DNA of 64,000 nt, from contig NC_059075.1 of assembly GCF_020497125.1 (NCBI RefSeq), forward strand, positions 103,579,222 to 103,643,221, given 5' to 3'. The notes beneath the pieces are model-generated. The model was given only the letters and a program-made list of their open reading frames with translations, did no database searches and was not told the origin of the DNA. A program made the position numbers and the translations under genes. Each line of letters starts with the position of its first letter. Position 1 is the stretch's first letter. Of this stretch, positions 36,601 to 43,099 are shown piece after piece. This DNA is from Mauremys mutica (lineage: Eukaryota; Chordata; Testudines; Geoemydidae).

Positions 36601-38003
36601 TAAGCCTTACTAAAATCAAGACATATCACATCTACGGCTTCCCTACCATCCACTGGGCCAGTAACCCTGTCAAAGAAGAAAATTAGGTTGGTTCGGCATG
36701 ATTTGTTTTTGACAAATCCATGTTGGATATTCCGTATAACCCTATTATCCTCTAGGTGCTTACAAATAGATTGTTAAAAAATAATTTGTTCCAGTATCAT
36801 TCCAGGAATTGAAGTTAGGCTGACTGGCCTGTAATTTCCCAGGTCCTCTTTTGTTCCCCTTCATAAAGATAGATCTTATGTTTGACCTTCATCAGTCCTC
36901 TGGGATCCCACCAGTCCTCCGTGAGTTCTCCAAGATAATCACCATCAGTTTTGAGATTGCTTCATCTAGGTCCTTCATTGGGCCCTGCTAACTTAAATAT
37001 TTATACAAAGAGTCTTTAACCTGTTCTTTTCCTATTGCGGATTGCGTTCCATTTTATGCAAATGCTATGAAATGTCAAGGCATGTGACAGAAAACATTTC
37101 TATGGAGACATTAGCATTTCAGCATTGGATGCCTACATCAAAAATGACATTTTAAACAAAAATCTGATTTCTACCAAGTGAGGAAAGAGTTGGGTGCATT
37201 TGTGACCTCCGCCTTGTCCAATTATCCACCACGCCTGGCTTTGCAAGATACTTAACAATATGCACTTTGTATCCATGATCAGAATTGGTGACTACCTTTG
37301 TTGGTAACTAGAACAGGGCTTCCCTTGATCTGCTAAGTGCAGCTACAGAAGATTTAACCTAGATTAAATTAAGGTAAAATACAACTTTGGAGATTCTGGA
37401 CCCTGTGTTTAATAAATTCAGATTCTGCTAATATAATCGCTTAGCTCTATAGTAAACTTCTATATTGTTTAAATAAAAAAAAGCCTCTCTCTTTATCGGG
37501 CTGAGTTTGCTCTAGAAGATCCCCTTACCCTTCACCCTTTAAAAGGTGTGTGTGTGTGTGTGTGTGTGTGTGTACACACGTACACACATACCTAATTCCT
37601 GAACCCATCGATCCCACTGTTGGGCCAGCAGGGGAAAAGAGGAAAGACCAAAAAAAAAATCTATTGAGAATGAAGCAACTGCTAGGCTGGCCTATAATCT
37701 GACGTTTAATACTGTTATGGAACCTAATGGTCATATTAGCAAAATCTGGACCATTTTATTCACAATAAGCACATTGCAGCTACACCTACATTGGAATCTT
37801 GTCATTTTCTTTCAGGGACTTCTCTAGTTTGGGATCAGTTTGCTTAAAAGATTGACACTGTTTCTTACTTTTGTTTTACAGCTGGGGAACACCAAGTCGG
37901 AAATGCACAAAACTATCTTGCAGGTGATCAGCCTTTACCACCAGGGCACATACCAGTTCAAGAAGCAGCCGCCGGAAGTGATCATGTACAAATTCACCCT
38001 TAA
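545..38003 (+). CDS. NUCB2: NUCB2 nucleobindin-2 / nesfatin-1 precursor (11 coding exons, 5' end outside window)
   Basis: Join of exons 545-652, 2029-2155, 13447-13550, 16721-16906, 17646-17736, 22806-22864, 25569-25661, 26773-26862, 27417-27587, 27928-28009 and 37882-38003. All borders are AG/GT and all phases match, giving about 410 residues. Nucleobindin-2 is a Ca2+-binding protein of the Golgi and secretory path, and its N-terminal part is processed to the satiety peptide nesfatin-1. Visible in order: the nesfatin-1 core starting [14 protein letters not shown], the KR processing site at 2095-2100, a highly charged basic/acidic helix (exon 4), EF-hand loops [12 protein letters not shown] and [12 protein letters not shown], and a Leu/Gln-rich coiled coil (exon 9). 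Recognition rests on near-identity to the mammalian NUCB2 protein as I know it. NUCB1, the paralogue, fits less well. Signal peptide and promoter are not in the window. Confidence 0.95.
653..2028. other. NUCB2 intron between exons A and B
   Basis: Unique-looking intron sequence. Short open frames at 985-1525 have no recognisable content. No clear repeat family. Confidence 0.4.
2029..2155 (+). CDS. NUCB2: NUCB2 exon B (end of nesfatin-1, KR cleavage site)
   Basis: The exon runs from acceptor tttaacag to donor gtaaga and ends in phase 1. It reads [19 protein letters not shown] and then DELKRQEV. The dibasic KR at 2095-2100 matches the prohormone-convertase site that releases nesfatin-1 in mammals. 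The rest, [14 protein letters not shown], begins the nesfatin-2 segment. Confidence 0.93.
2395..2890. repeat. Unclassified interspersed repeat with taggcacctaa motifs
   Basis: Shares several diverged blocks with 6560-7935, for example actggctagttta and tagggagcct, plus repeated 'aggtgcctaa'-type motifs on both strands. It is an old repeat family copied at least twice in this intron. I cannot name the family. Confidence 0.55.
3725..4140. mobile_element. GC-rich foldback element (non-autonomous DNA transposon type)
   Basis: Contains repeated, mutually inverted blocks of ggcggcaattcggcggc and of 'ggacctgccgcc', giving strong hairpin potential. The same blocks occur in the better-bounded element at 21545-21781. 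I cannot fix its ends. Long open frames on both strands (up to 250 codons) result from the GC-rich inverted repeats. Confidence 0.5.
4385..4455 (+). repeat. Tail of an interspersed repeat (retroposon-like)
   Basis: The text 'gatccctgattgggacctctgggtgcta' followed by an ATA-rich tail resembles the piece at 55040-55125. Both look like 3' tails of an old SINE/LINE family. Confidence 0.4.
4716..5843. mobile_element. Solo LTR of an endogenous retrovirus-like element
   Basis: The element starts TGTGATGG and ends TGTCACA, with inverted ends TGTGA/TCACA. It is flanked by perfect 5-bp duplications cccat (4711-4715 and 5844-5848). It is 1128 bp long and homologous over its whole length to 43100-44254. 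No internal viral genes are present. Orientation is not fixed by the sequence. Confidence 0.85.
6247..6531. mobile_element. MITE-like element
   Basis: Begins gggcaagtctatactaccac, a typical 'AGTCTACACTA' style terminus seen in the other MITEs here, and holds internal inverted pieces around the word gttggcgggag. Ends are approximate. Confidence 0.4.
6560..7935. repeat. Unclassified 'aggtgcctaa' repeat, larger composite copy
   Basis: Contains at least two diverged units related to 2395-2890 (about 6560-6850 and 7630-7935). Between them is a stretch with a tRNA-like piece (agctcagtggttagagccct near 7390) and its inverse near 7500. Open frames across it are not genes. Confidence 0.5.
7324..7390. 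repeat. Short tandem array, 25-bp unit
   Basis: The unit tcagcaggagatactga + atgagccc is present 2.7 times at 7324, 7349 and 7374 with near-perfect identity. It sits within the composite repeat and just before the tRNA-like piece. Confidence 0.85.
8304..8478 (-). mobile_element. tRNA-derived SINE of Cry I (tortoise pol III) type
   Basis: On the minus strand it begins with a G-run, then the A-box-like atagctcagtggtttgagca and the B-box-like gttgtgagttcaatcc, then a body with 'gatctggggcaaaaattgg'. It ends in ggtcccttccagttctag, which is the same tail as the CR1 copies here. This structure is the published turtle SINE whose tail was taken from CR1, and it is good evidence for a cryptodiran host. 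Confidence 0.85.
8888..9000 (+). mobile_element. MIR-like SINE fragment
   Basis: Matches the MIR core and tail pattern: tctgtgcctcagttgcccgt, ccataaaatg, 'tacctcacagg' and 'tgtgaggtgctt'. It abuts the 5' end of the CR1 at 9003. Confidence 0.65.
9003..12208 (+). mobile_element. CR1 LINE, nearly full length, degraded
   Basis: Runs from an ORF2 leader through the endonuclease and reverse transcriptase to the typical CR1 3' end (ggcctttcttatgttctta). Lesions that I see: a frameshift near 9395-9420, another frame change with a stop near 10825, and a TAG at 11908-11910 where the copy at 60030 has TGG. The element is not autonomous as it stands. About 3.2 kb long. Confidence 0.9.
9203..12009 (+). 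pseudogene. CR1 ORF2 (endonuclease + reverse transcriptase), broken
   Basis: The APE-type endonuclease shows [24 protein letters not shown] and later [13 protein letters not shown] and SDHNTIAF. The reverse transcriptase shows [50 protein letters not shown] and the catalytic FADDTKLL. It is encoded in three frames with an extra nonsense codon before the final INGY and stop at 12007-12009. Intact, such a protein would nick DNA and prime reverse transcription on the target site. Confidence 0.88.
13447..13550 (+). CDS. NUCB2: NUCB2 exon C
   Basis: Follows an 11.3 kb intron. The acceptor is ttctttcag and the donor gtgagt. Its first two bases complete a GAC codon with the last base of exon B. It encodes [20 protein letters not shown] and ends DMLIKA, a conserved helical part of nucleobindins. 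Confidence 0.93.
13955..14261. mobile_element. Foldback hAT-like MITE with 8-bp target duplication
   Basis: Inverted ends are cagggatcagtaacc... and ...ccgatccttg, and the two halves (caggttcggccgatcgcagc and its inverse gctgcaatcagccgaacctg) can pair over most of the 307 bp. Flanked by atataagg (13947-13954) and atacaagg (14262-14269), 7 of 8 identical. The 8-bp duplication points to a hAT transposase. Confidence 0.8.
15150..15260 (-). mobile_element. CR1 3'-end fragment
   Basis: Reads agaattgtaggactagaagg then gaccttgagaggtcatctag, the inverted CR1 3' end, and goes on through 'cctgcactcatggtaggac'. Only the last 100 or so bases of the LINE remain. Confidence 0.75.
15571..16343 (-). mobile_element. 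CR1 3' fragment, different subfamily
   Basis: Starts with tcttatagattttaaggcca and gaagggaccatcctgatcat, the inverted end of a second CR1 subfamily. On the minus strand at 16073-16327 it keeps a piece of the ORF2 C-terminus ending [14 protein letters not shown]. Confidence 0.78.
16721..16906 (+). CDS. NUCB2: NUCB2 exon D (charged basic/coiled region)
   Basis: The exon has 62 whole codons between acceptor ttcttgtag and donor gtaagg. It encodes [20 protein letters not shown], then a long run of Lys, Arg and Glu including [20 protein letters not shown], ending [10 protein letters not shown]. In the nucleobindin family this is the basic region ahead of the EF-hands, originally described as DNA-binding. 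It is probably one long helix. Confidence 0.94.
17646..17736 (+). CDS. NUCB2: NUCB2 exon E (start of EF-hand 1)
   Basis: Acceptor aatctacag, donor gtaaga, end phase 1. It encodes [20 protein letters not shown] and then [10 protein letters not shown], the entering helix of EF-hand 1. The first Asp of the Ca2+ loop is split across the next junction. Confidence 0.93.
18005..18665. repeat. GC-rich interspersed repeat (possible LTR)
   Basis: GC-rich, with a sharp border at each side, ending gcgggtaaccaccccgctac. Open frames on both strands (for example 18074-18655) show no domain and are Pro/Ser/Leu-rich composition artefacts. I could not confirm target duplications. Confidence 0.45.
18921..19597. 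mobile_element. GC-rich hAT-like non-autonomous element
   Basis: Ends are cagggttgggcctaagggcc and cggtgtagtttgcccacacctg-like (ggccgtagtttgcccacacc then tg), forming imperfect inverted repeats. Flanks ttctactg (18913-18920) and ttctacct (19598-19605) match at 6 of 8 positions. The open frame 18976-19668 lies in it and is not a gene. Confidence 0.6.
19900..19959 (+). repeat. 60-bp direct repeat, left copy
   Basis: Identical at 59 of 60 positions to 20933-20992. It starts ctgtatagaccctgctggtg and ends gtagtagtgt. The two copies bracket the LTR plus 91 bases. Confidence 0.9.
19957..20841 (+). mobile_element. LTR of an endogenous retrovirus-like element
   Basis: 885 bp, starting TGTCATAAAC and ending CCTATGACA (inverted TGTCAT/ATGACA), with AATAAA at about 20399. 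Two internal near-identical blocks of about 95-100 bases (near 20485 and 20580) carry ttcaaggagtttgaatcagg. About 91 bases that look internal to the element follow before the host MITE resumes. No viral gene is present. Confidence 0.7.
20933..20992 (+). repeat. 60-bp direct repeat, right copy
   Basis: Right-hand partner of 19900-19959, with one C/T difference. The following host sequence (ttcaaatc) continues as in the uninterrupted relative at 22200-22340. Confidence 0.9.
21545..21781. mobile_element. GC-rich hAT-like MITE with perfect 8-bp target duplication
   Basis: Ends cagggccggctccagg and cctggagccggccctg are perfect inverted repeats. Perfect duplication aaagtatc lies at 21537-21544 and 21782-21789. 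The interior has the ggcaattcggcagtgggtcc blocks shared with 3725-4140. Confidence 0.9.
22200..22340. repeat. Fragment of the same MITE family, uninterrupted
   Basis: Diverged but co-linear with 19900-19959 followed by 20993 onward: tctgtgtagatcctaacag, 'cctaatgcacttcagcatag', 'tgctgtttgaaa'. Useful as an internal empty-site reference. Confidence 0.5.
22806..22864 (+). CDS. NUCB2: NUCB2 exon F (EF-hand 1 loop)
   Basis: Short exon of 59 bases with acceptor ttttctag and donor gtaaaa, followed by an A-tract. With the split Asp it gives the 12-residue loop [12 protein letters not shown]. This has Asp/Asn/Asp at positions 1, 3 and 5, Gly at 6 and Glu at 12, a normal Ca2+ loop. It continues LEALFTKE. 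Confidence 0.93.
23040..23135 (+). mobile_element. MIR-like tRNA-derived SINE head
   Basis: The order aatggtttagcgattaaggc, then 'gagtcgtgggttcaatat' and 'ttgctctgccacagac' follows the MIR head with recognisable A and B boxes. Degenerate. Confidence 0.55.
23408..25047 (-). mobile_element. 5'-truncated non-LTR retrotransposon with 11-bp target duplication
   Basis: Flanked by agaacaacaat at 23397-23407 and 25048-25058. Minus-strand 3' end is a short (ATC)n tail (gatgatgatg on the plus strand), as in RTE-like or L2-like LINEs. Carries reverse transcriptase and a C-terminal zinc finger. It is clearly not CR1. Confidence 0.88.
23454..25047 (-). pseudogene. LINE reverse transcriptase with C-terminal C2H2 finger, one frameshift
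   Basis: N-terminal half (25047 down to about 24300): [47 protein letters not shown] and the catalytic LLFADDCAL, all intact. C-terminal half (about 24300 down to 23454): [48 protein letters not shown] and a finger [13 protein letters not shown] + LTSHLRTH with spacing C-2-C-12-H-3-H. One frameshift near 24300 separates the halves, and the endonuclease is missing because of 5' truncation. Clade not certain. Confidence 0.85.
25569..25661 (+). CDS. NUCB2: NUCB2 exon G (linker between EF-hands)
   Basis: The exon has 31 whole codons from acceptor ttattttcag to donor gtgtgg. It encodes [20 protein letters not shown] and [11 protein letters not shown]. The acidic linker between the two EF-hands is longer than in canonical paired EF-hands, which is characteristic of nucleobindins. 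Confidence 0.93.
25662..26772. other. NUCB2 intron between exons G and H
   Basis: No repeat family or coding exon that I recognise. Confidence 0.35.
26773..26862 (+). CDS. NUCB2: NUCB2 exon H (EF-hand 2)
   Basis: The exon has 30 whole codons from acceptor ctttaactag to donor gtaata. The loop [12 protein letters not shown] has Asp/Asn/Asp at 1, 3, 5 and Glu at 12. Position 6 is Arg instead of the usual Gly, as it also is in mammalian NUCB2. The exiting helix is [17 protein letters not shown]. Confidence 0.93.
27417..27587 (+). CDS. NUCB2: NUCB2 exon I (leucine-zipper-like coiled coil)
   Basis: The exon has 57 whole codons between acceptor ttcttgcag and donor gtgctg. It begins [17 protein letters not shown] and continues into a Gln/Lys/Glu/Leu-rich heptad region with [20 protein letters not shown]. 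This is the C-terminal zipper of nucleobindins, thought to act in dimerisation. Confidence 0.93.
27928..28009 (+). CDS. NUCB2: NUCB2 exon J (end of coiled coil)
   Basis: Acceptor ccatcag, donor gtatgt at 28010, end phase 1. It encodes [18 protein letters not shown] and PTGELKFQP. If the donor is not used, the frame reads two more codons (Arg, Met) and stops at 28015-28017, giving an end very like the short mammalian one (...PHI). If it is used, the protein continues in the exon at 37882. Confidence 0.9.
28817..29058. mobile_element. hAT-like MITE
   Basis: Inverted ends cagtggttctcaaac and gtttgagaacctctg. Same terminal family as the element at 31127. The 8-bp flanks do not match, so the ends or flanks have decayed. 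Confidence 0.6.
29500..29590 (-). mobile_element. MIR-like SINE fragment, inverted
   Basis: Reads as the reverse of a MIR head: 'actgggaatagaactcaggc' then 'tcactagacc'. Short and diverged. Confidence 0.4.
29594..30165 (+). mobile_element. Degenerate CR1-type LINE fragment
   Basis: Co-linear with the CR1 RT C-terminal part: 'agacaagtgcaaagtatttc', 'actgtgtccagttctgggtg', 'cctgacctatgaggaaatat' and 'gatttaggttacatattagg'. Many stops. A related CR1 tail occurs at 30540-30640. Confidence 0.65.
30540..30640 (+). mobile_element. CR1 3' tail fragment
   Basis: Contains ggcctgtgatatacaggagg and 'agatgatctagtggtcc', the plus-strand CR1 tail. It may be the end of the fragment at 29594-30165, separated by about 370 bases of other sequence. 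Confidence 0.5.
31015..32578 (-). mobile_element. CR1 LINE 3' part, split by a hAT-like element
   Basis: Begins with the inverted CR1 end (aatcatagaactggaaggga). On the minus strand it retains RT pieces [36 protein letters not shown] and, instead of FADD, FAEDTK. The C-terminal part has [19 protein letters not shown]. It is broken by stops and by the 230-bp insertion at 31127-31356. Confidence 0.85.
31127..31356. mobile_element. hAT-like MITE inserted in CR1
   Basis: Ends caggggttctcaaactggg and ...agtctgagaacccctg are inverted repeats. Target duplication atctaacc (31119-31126) and gtctaacc (31357-31364), 7 of 8 identical and matching the CR1 consensus. Contains a run of 17 G at 31277-31293. 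Confidence 0.85.
33602..33634. repeat. (TG)n microsatellite
   Basis: About 16 uninterrupted TG units. Confidence 0.95.
33715..34115. repeat. Low-complexity 'cagagtcag' repeat, possibly ERV-derived
   Basis: Repeated words gggtcag, gagtcagag and caggtcagg, ending in 'gcgccatctgctgcctgac'. Common composition of reptile retroviral leader/LTR fragments. No boundaries found. Confidence 0.35.
34213..34492. mobile_element. Harbinger-like MITE, first of a tandem pair
   Basis: Ends ggccaggactacact and agtgtagatgtagcc are imperfect inverted repeats, flanked by TTA at 34210-34212 and 34493-34495. The right TTA is shared with the next element. Confidence 0.65.
34496..34760. mobile_element. Harbinger-like MITE, second of a tandem pair
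   Basis: Begins ggctacgtctacacagggat and ends atccctgtataggtgcaccc, inverted repeats of about 20 bases. Flanked by TTA at 34493-34495 and 34761-34763. The interior has a palindrome (caggcttgggcccaagc). Confidence 0.7.
35498..37050 (-). mobile_element. CR1 LINE 3' part, degraded
   Basis: Inverted CR1 end at 35498 (aatggagggctagaagggac). RT pieces on the minus strand include [17 protein letters not shown], with VDDTKL in place of FADD, and '[18 protein letters not shown]'. Continues upstream into the RT start near 37050. Many stops. Confidence 0.82.
37545..37588. repeat. (GT)n microsatellite followed by (AC) pieces
   Basis: About 15 GT units run directly into acacacgtacacaca, so the array can form a hairpin. 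It lies 290 bases before the last NUCB2 exon. Confidence 0.85.
37882..38003 (+). CDS. NUCB2: NUCB2 last coding exon K (C-terminal tail)
   Basis: A pyrimidine-rich tract and acag acceptor end at 37881. Joined in phase to exon J, the reading is [20 protein letters not shown], then about 20 more residues ending VQIHP and TAA at 38001-38003. The tail is rich in Pro, Gln, Gly and His. A second frame is also open across this exon (37840-38064), but exon J's phase does not lead into it. I infer this is a real, possibly alternative end. Mammalian NUCB2 stops soon after ELKF.P, so this tail of about 40 residues is the least certain part of the model. Confidence 0.68.
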
Positions 38004-41000
38004 CCACTTGTGCCTCAACTTTATACAGTCTTTATTATTTTGGGGGGTGGGGTTGGGGACTTAAACAGAATGAAATATGAACTGCCCACTTTCTTCACTT
38101 GTAAAGTCATTGGGAATGTTACAGCTTTACAATTCAAACCCAACTGATGTTTAAATTAGATTAATTTAATCTTCAGTGCATCAGTGAGAAAGATAACAGG
38201 CAGATCAATTGCAGGCTAAAAGGGAGTTGGGGGTTGGAGGGAAGGAATGGAAGAAATAACAAAAAAGCAGCATCTCTCCATTTTCTGTAAGCAAATCTCC
38301 AACAGCTCAGTCCCTGGAGCACAGAAGTCCTTATTACCAATAGTTAGGCATTAATCAGAAACTCGCTTTCTGGAGAAGCAGAGAACTGGACTAGAGATCC
38401 AGCCAATCCTGTTCCATATAGAAATACTTTTCAGAAGCACTAACCTGCAGAATTTGGGGAAACTAGGCCCAGGAATGGAGGTCTTCAGTTTCCAGTACTA
38501 CCAATCCTTTTCTCCTTTGAGACCAAATAAAAAAAACCTGCTCTGATTAAAGAAATCTGCACTTTTAAAAATGTAACTGCAGCAAAGAATTTTAGAACAG
38601 TGAATACTTTTCATGTTTACAGATAGCTACGAACTTCACTGTAAGCCTTCAAAACAGAATACTGTACTAATGGGGTGTTGTTTTGAACCATCCTCATTGT
38701 TAAGATGAATCCAGTGTAGCAGCTGGGTGCTCATCTTGCAGACTGGCTGTTAAAACTATGTTCTTGTCCCTCTTTCTTTCATTATCTTCTAGCTGCTCTC
38801 AACATTTTGCATGCTATTAAAATTAGGGGTTTTTTTGGTCGATGAAAAAATATTGTGAGAAATAGAAAAGGACTCGGTCTTTTTCTGTGCATATTATCCT
38901 ACCTCCTATGGTAAAACCTTCCTTTCAAAATCCACAGTATGTTTCAGACAACTTTTTTTCACACATGACATTCTGACTGCTACAGTCTCTCTGGTTTCAC
39001 ATTGTTGTAAAACTAATGAGAACTAAAAATCGGTATAATTTTATGAAATTCCCTGAAACGGGCACATGTCATGACTGTATATTTTTGATATTGGTATCAA
39101 GCTGGTTTCTTCAAGCTAACCCAAGCTTTTACAAGAAATTATTTGATTTACCTGTGAATGTTGCTAAAATGTAGAAAAAGATCCATTGCATATTTCAGAC
39201 CTAAAGGAAGCATCTTAAAGCCCAAACCCAATTCCTTTAACATGAATGTTTTCCCTTTGTAGAAAGCTGGCTCTGATTTTTTATATAAACACATCCCTCC
39301 CTCCAATCGGGATCAGATTTCCTTCCCATTCTATAGCTACCTGCCAACAATGTCACTGTGTGGAATGGGTCAACTTTTAAATAAATAAAAGTGAGCCTCT
39401 GTTCTGGAGAGAGGCATGCCAGCATGTATCATAATAACTAAAGAAAGATGGGTATTTGCAAAGCAGTTCAAGCAGTATTTTTTTTCCACAGAAGAACTTT
39501 CAGACATTTGTTTTGTAGCATCTTAGAATTTAGAGATTAGATGTCCTTCACCCCCCTGCTAATGCAGACTTCTTCCTGCAGGATGGAGCATATTCCCTTT
39601 CTCCAATCTAGATTTAAATGACTTATGTTCTTCCTTGGAAAACAATTCCACAAGGTCTAATGGAGCTCGGTTGTCAGGATAATTTTTCTGATGATCAGTT
39701 CTGATTTCTTTCTCCATTTCATCTTGTTAATTGTATTTAGGCCACCGTTCCTTTCCTCCTTGGTATTGACACTGTTCAAGCAGTGGTAGGTTTCTTTCCA
39801 CCTCACCTCTTTCATAGTTTGCCCAAGATGTATAACACTTTAAACCTTTCCTCAAATCAATCTATCCAGGTCTTTGGTCTTTCCTTGTTACTTTTACATC
39901 AATTTGATTTATTTGTCCAGAGATCAAATTACTTTTCTGCAGTTCCAACTGTTTGCTAGGAATCCACCCCCATAAAGGAGGTTCGGGACAGGTGTAGCCA
40001 GGTCTGGTAGAGTCATACTAGCATGGCAGGACACAAGGTGGCGGCACTGGGACCCCAGATGTACCACAGGGCCTTCTCCAATGGATGGCCCTGGTGTTGG
40101 GTTTGTAAGCTGATTCTTGGGAGATAGGAGTTCAGCCACACTGTTCAAGAGGGAGTCCAGGAGGGGAAACGGGAAGATTTGCTCCCTCCTCCACATGGGT
40201 TTTACCGCAAGAGGGGTGATCCGGCCATAAGTTTGCATAACACCCAGAAAGAAGGAACAGTAATCCTTGTCTGAGGTCCCCAGGCACTGCTGCAATACAA
40301 ATAATAATAGCTTCTCTTGGTGTTAAGTCTCTGCCATCACAGTTGTTTTCAATCCCCAGTAATTCAGTACAATTATGTATAATTCAGTACAGATCTTCTT
40401 TTAAATGCAAAATAAAACTGGATTTGCCACAAATCACACCTGCACCCTATGAGACACATGCTCCAAGCTTAGCAACTGCTTTACTCAAACATTAGATTCC
40501 TCCCCGTCCCCCCGTTTAAGGGTAGAATGGTCCAACTCTACACCACTGGTCAAATCCTATTCTAAATGCAACATTAGTTAGTTATGTTCTGATTGATTAT
40601 AATAATCAGTGGCTTATTTTTGTGCTTTATAGGAAGTTGGGCATTATGTAGGTTTATAGTCATTTATTTTTTATTCCAAACCTTCAAACATCAAGGTATT
40701 AATAAAGTGCTGTGGTATCTAGGTGCTGAACACAGGCTTTTCCTTACCTTTGTGTCTGCCACAGCTATTGTGACTGCTCTGACGCAACGATGCAGGGAAA
40801 GCCAGTTTTCATTTGTCACTTCGTTGTGCGTCACCATTTTTCTACATGCAAAAATCTCTCAACTTTTATACTGCAGCTGCATCACTCTATGCCAACCCGT
40901 AGAATGAGCTCCCAGTAAAGAAGCGCACACTGTCGCATCAACTCCTGTGGGTCTACTGTCATTGTCGGTTTTCTTTTCATACAGTGTTACCAATTTAATC

Positions 41001-42400
41001 TCTTTAAATAGATTTTTTTTAAAAATGAGATATAGCACATTTTTACAAGAAACAGGCAGACTTTCGATTGTTGGCTCAAATCCAGCTCTAGTCAAAGGTC
41101 ACCTACTGACAATTGTCTGGCCTAAAACATTCATGACATTAACCAACTTTCTAGTGGACAATTGTCTATGTTGCACAAAAGCCCACCTTAAATGGTTCCC
41201 TTCTTTACTGTCTGCAAAGAGGTCAAGGAGCGAATGGACACAGAGACCGAATTTACTCTCAAAAGTTTAGTCTTTAGGTCAGGGTTTGGCATATTAGCAG
41301 GGCATGTAGGAAAGCTTGTCCTGTGCTACCCATGCAGCATCTGTTCCAGGAGCAATTACCGGTGCTCTCAATCTGGCACCTTTCTCCAGTACTAAATTCA
41401 CTTAAGTATTTTTTTGTAAAAACAGGATAAAAAATGATGCATCGCTATGAGTTCTCCCTCTGTCAGGAACCCTCTGCCTTAAAAAGATGTTGTGCAGGGT
41501 GCCCGAAATAATGCTTATAAATGCAATGTTTGTAGCTTTAATTACTTGTAGCATGTTACTTTCATTTCTGCTGTTTCCTGGATGAAACATTGTATTGGGG
41601 ATGCTTTCTCATGCATGGAAAGACTAACAAGTATTGCCCACTTCAAGCATGCATCTCAACTGCAGATTTTTGTCACCATGGTACTGATTTCTCAGAAGCC
41701 TCTCAAGGTCATAAGTATGAATAAAAATGATGTTTATAGCTAAATGAGGGAACAGAAAGTGATAAATGGGTCTCTTACTAGATTTTCAAAGCTGTACCAG
41801 GGACTGAAGTGTCATGGATACCACTACTTTCAGGCTTACTTGGTTTTATTTTGTCTTAAAGGCCATTCAAAGAAAATTTAATTCAACTTGGTTTTGACAC
41901 AAATTCCAATACTCTAAAAGATGTAAACATTGAATTTCGCATTTTTATTTTATATTATTGTTGGGGATGGGGGGTCAGGGAAAGGGATAGGTTGGTCAAT
42001 GTTGTAAAAATTCATATTCTCCGGTGCAATATTTGTAGAAAAAAAAATGTTGTCCCCCTCATCCTTTGTATAGATTAGATTTGAACTGGATTAAATTGAA
42101 ACAATTCAAAGCAAGATATCTGGTGTTTCCTTTTTACCAAATTGTGCCTATGAAATTGGAGTGGATGACAAAGGGGTGATCACTGAGTTAAGTGAAATAA
42201 TTTGCATGTTATTTGCCTCTTGAAGGAGGCAAGTTAATCAACAGAAAGGAGCTTCACATGATGGTGAGAGTCTGATGTAAAGCCACAACTGCCAGAAAAG
42301 TTACAGTAAAGGCTGCAAATCTATTCTTAACACTCTCTGGTGTTAGCAGTAGTTCAGCATATACACGCTGTGTCTGACCAGCCACTGCATGACAACCCTT
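38004..42400 (+). other. Probable NUCB2 3' UTR, then intergenic DNA
   Basis: The stretch is AT-rich and remarkably poor in recognisable repeats compared with its surroundings. AATAAA hexamers occur at 38526-38531, 39380-39389 (two overlapping), 40411-40416 and 41720-41725. The first two are the best candidates for a poly(A) signal, but sequence alone does not decide which is used. I see no coding exon. Confidence 0.4.
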
Positions 42401-43094
42401 ACAATTCCTAAACACGGAGACGAGGGTGCCAATTTTTGTGGGTCAGTTCCCGATCTGCGGAGTGGGGATTAGCCCCCCAGAGAGCCCGGGCCAGTCGGGT
42501 ACATTTCCCAGGCGCTGCCCGAGGGGCACTGACCTATGGGTGGCCACACAGTGCCTGCAACCTGGTCACTGCCCTAGATAGTCACAGCAGTCACCTGCTG
42601 GCTCCGAGCCCTGCCCAGGGCGCTGCCTTATTGGGGCACGTGTCCGAGGGAGGAAAATGAAGGGGAACCGCTCAGCCCTGTCACTGCCACGACCTGGGCC
42701 AGCAAAGCCCCCATCCCTACCTCAGATCATGGGGTGGGGAGTGGGCTCTGCCAGGCAGTGCTGCCGGTTGCTCCTGTGTCTGTGTGGTAGGCTCCAGCCC
42801 AGTAAAGGCGGGATCATGGGTCCCATAAAGGCAGAGCAGGGAGGTGAGGGGGGAGAAGGATCGGGCCAACTTTGGCTGCCCCTTGGCAAAGGGCATGTAG
42901 GGGAAGGGAGGGGGGAGGAACTGGATGGGGGTCTCCTGGCTTGTAGCAGCAACTTTGGCATTGCTAGGTGCTTGTGGGGATTACCTGTCATGCTCCCACA
43001 AGAGAGTGTTCTTTGTGGGCTAACCAAGAGGGCCCCGGGCATGAGGCAGGGCCTAAAAGCTTACTCTCTTCCCCTTGTGCAGGAGTCTGAGATA
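42401..43094. other. GC-rich intergenic stretch
   Basis: GC-rich with several open frames (for example 42657-43145) but no domain, no codon-like conservation that I can judge and no splice structure. Probably repeat-derived. Confidence 0.3.
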
Positions 43095-43099
43095 CTGGG

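Noticed and set aside
37840..38064. Open frame over the last NUCB2 exon beginning MLKRLTLF
   Set aside because: It is in a different frame from the one set by the phase of exon J.
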